Shown here in pieces: positions 6,825-6,922 of a stretch of DNA of 6,922 nucleotides (within the stretch, counting starts at the first letter, position 1; each line of letters opens with the position of its first letter). The position numbers and the translations under genes are program-made. The stretch is from Desulfobulbaceae bacterium UBA2775 (GTDB lineage Bacteria; Desulfobacterota; Desulfobulbia; Desulfobulbales; Desulfocapsaceae), in NCBI GenBank assembly GCA_002352445.1, contig DEIL01000061.1, forward strand, positions 1-6,922, written 5' to 3'. The notes beneath the pieces are model-generated. The model was not told the origin of the DNA. It searched no databases and worked only from the letters and a program-made list of their open reading frames with translations.

Positions 6825-6922
6825 ACATCTGTAAGTAACTCAAAAACAATTGCCAATCCGCTTAAATTGCAAAAATTGCACACGACGGGAAACACCTATC
6901 CATTCGATTGTTGTTAGGTTGA

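Larger units (their letters stand above)
6580..6922. other. AT-rich upstream region of the large gene, no gene seen
   Basis: No frame of either strand gives a credible protein here. It holds a 12-bp perfect palindrome (6813-6824, TTCTCATGAGAA), a flanking TTACTT/AAGTAA pair (6809-6814 and 6833-6838), three AATTGC copies (6848, 6865, 6874), and a small AAGAG/CTCTT hairpin in the likely leader (6602-6616). Minus-strand stretches resembling -10 boxes exist (TAGAAT near 6690) but none has a good -35 at the right distance, so I call no promoter. The long non-coding leader suggests that transcription starts within it. Confidence 0.5.

Noticed and set aside
6906..6922. GTTAGGT near the right edge as an integron attC core
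   Set aside because: It fits the loose GTTRRRY pattern, but no matching RYYYAAC partner or internal L boxes are seen within the expected distance; a 7-base match is expected by chance.

Overview
The window is a single very large secreted-protein gene on the minus strand, flanked on the low-coordinate side by decayed mobile DNA. The organism is probably a Gram-negative environmental bacterium, most likely Desulfobacterota (former Deltaproteobacteria, Desulfobacteraceae-like). This rests on the style of the RAYT transposase, on the large BACON / InlB-repeat / choice-of-anchor U architecture, and on a poly-Gly-Cys C-terminal tail. It is an inference from family recollection, not proof; no rRNA or core housekeeping gene is present.

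Layout. Positions 1-250 (minus) hold the N-terminal 83 codons of a REP-associated tyrosine transposase (RAYT, IS200/IS605-like HUH nuclease) that runs off the window edge. Its upstream flank (251-304) holds a 12-bp palindrome and a sequence resembling a recurrent RAYT-element end. At 300-331 three 9-bp tandem units give four G-runs on the RAYT-sense strand, a strong G-quadruplex candidate. Immediately beyond it (about 325-597, plus) lies the C-terminal ~90 codons of an IS66-family transposase, so the RAYT element and the repeat abut a truncated IS66 gene. Positions 598-879 hold no gene that I can support.

Positions 938-6565 (minus) encode an uninterrupted 1875-residue exported protein. In order it has: a Sec signal peptide, several beta-sandwich domains, a Kre9/KNH-like Ig domain, an alpha/beta-hydrolase (lipase-like) domain with a readable Ser-Asp-His set, a jelly-roll-like segment, Fn3/Ig-like domains, two BACON-like domains around a divergent InlB B-repeat, Ca2+-loop motifs, a choice-of-anchor U domain and a Gly7-Cys tail. 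It has its own Shine-Dalgarno and a strong intrinsic terminator (880-922), so it looks like the last or only gene of its transcript. Positions 6566-6922 are its AT-rich upstream region, with a few small symmetries but no convincing promoter.

The genes do not form a pathway. The mobile remnants are bystanders, and the large protein is best read as a cell-surface or secreted esterase/lipase-like enzyme carried on a long adhesive, calcium-stabilised stalk. I see no multi-gene novel system here. The items most worth a second look are the hydrolase-stalk architecture with its unusual tail, and the G-rich repeat at the RAYT/IS66 junction.
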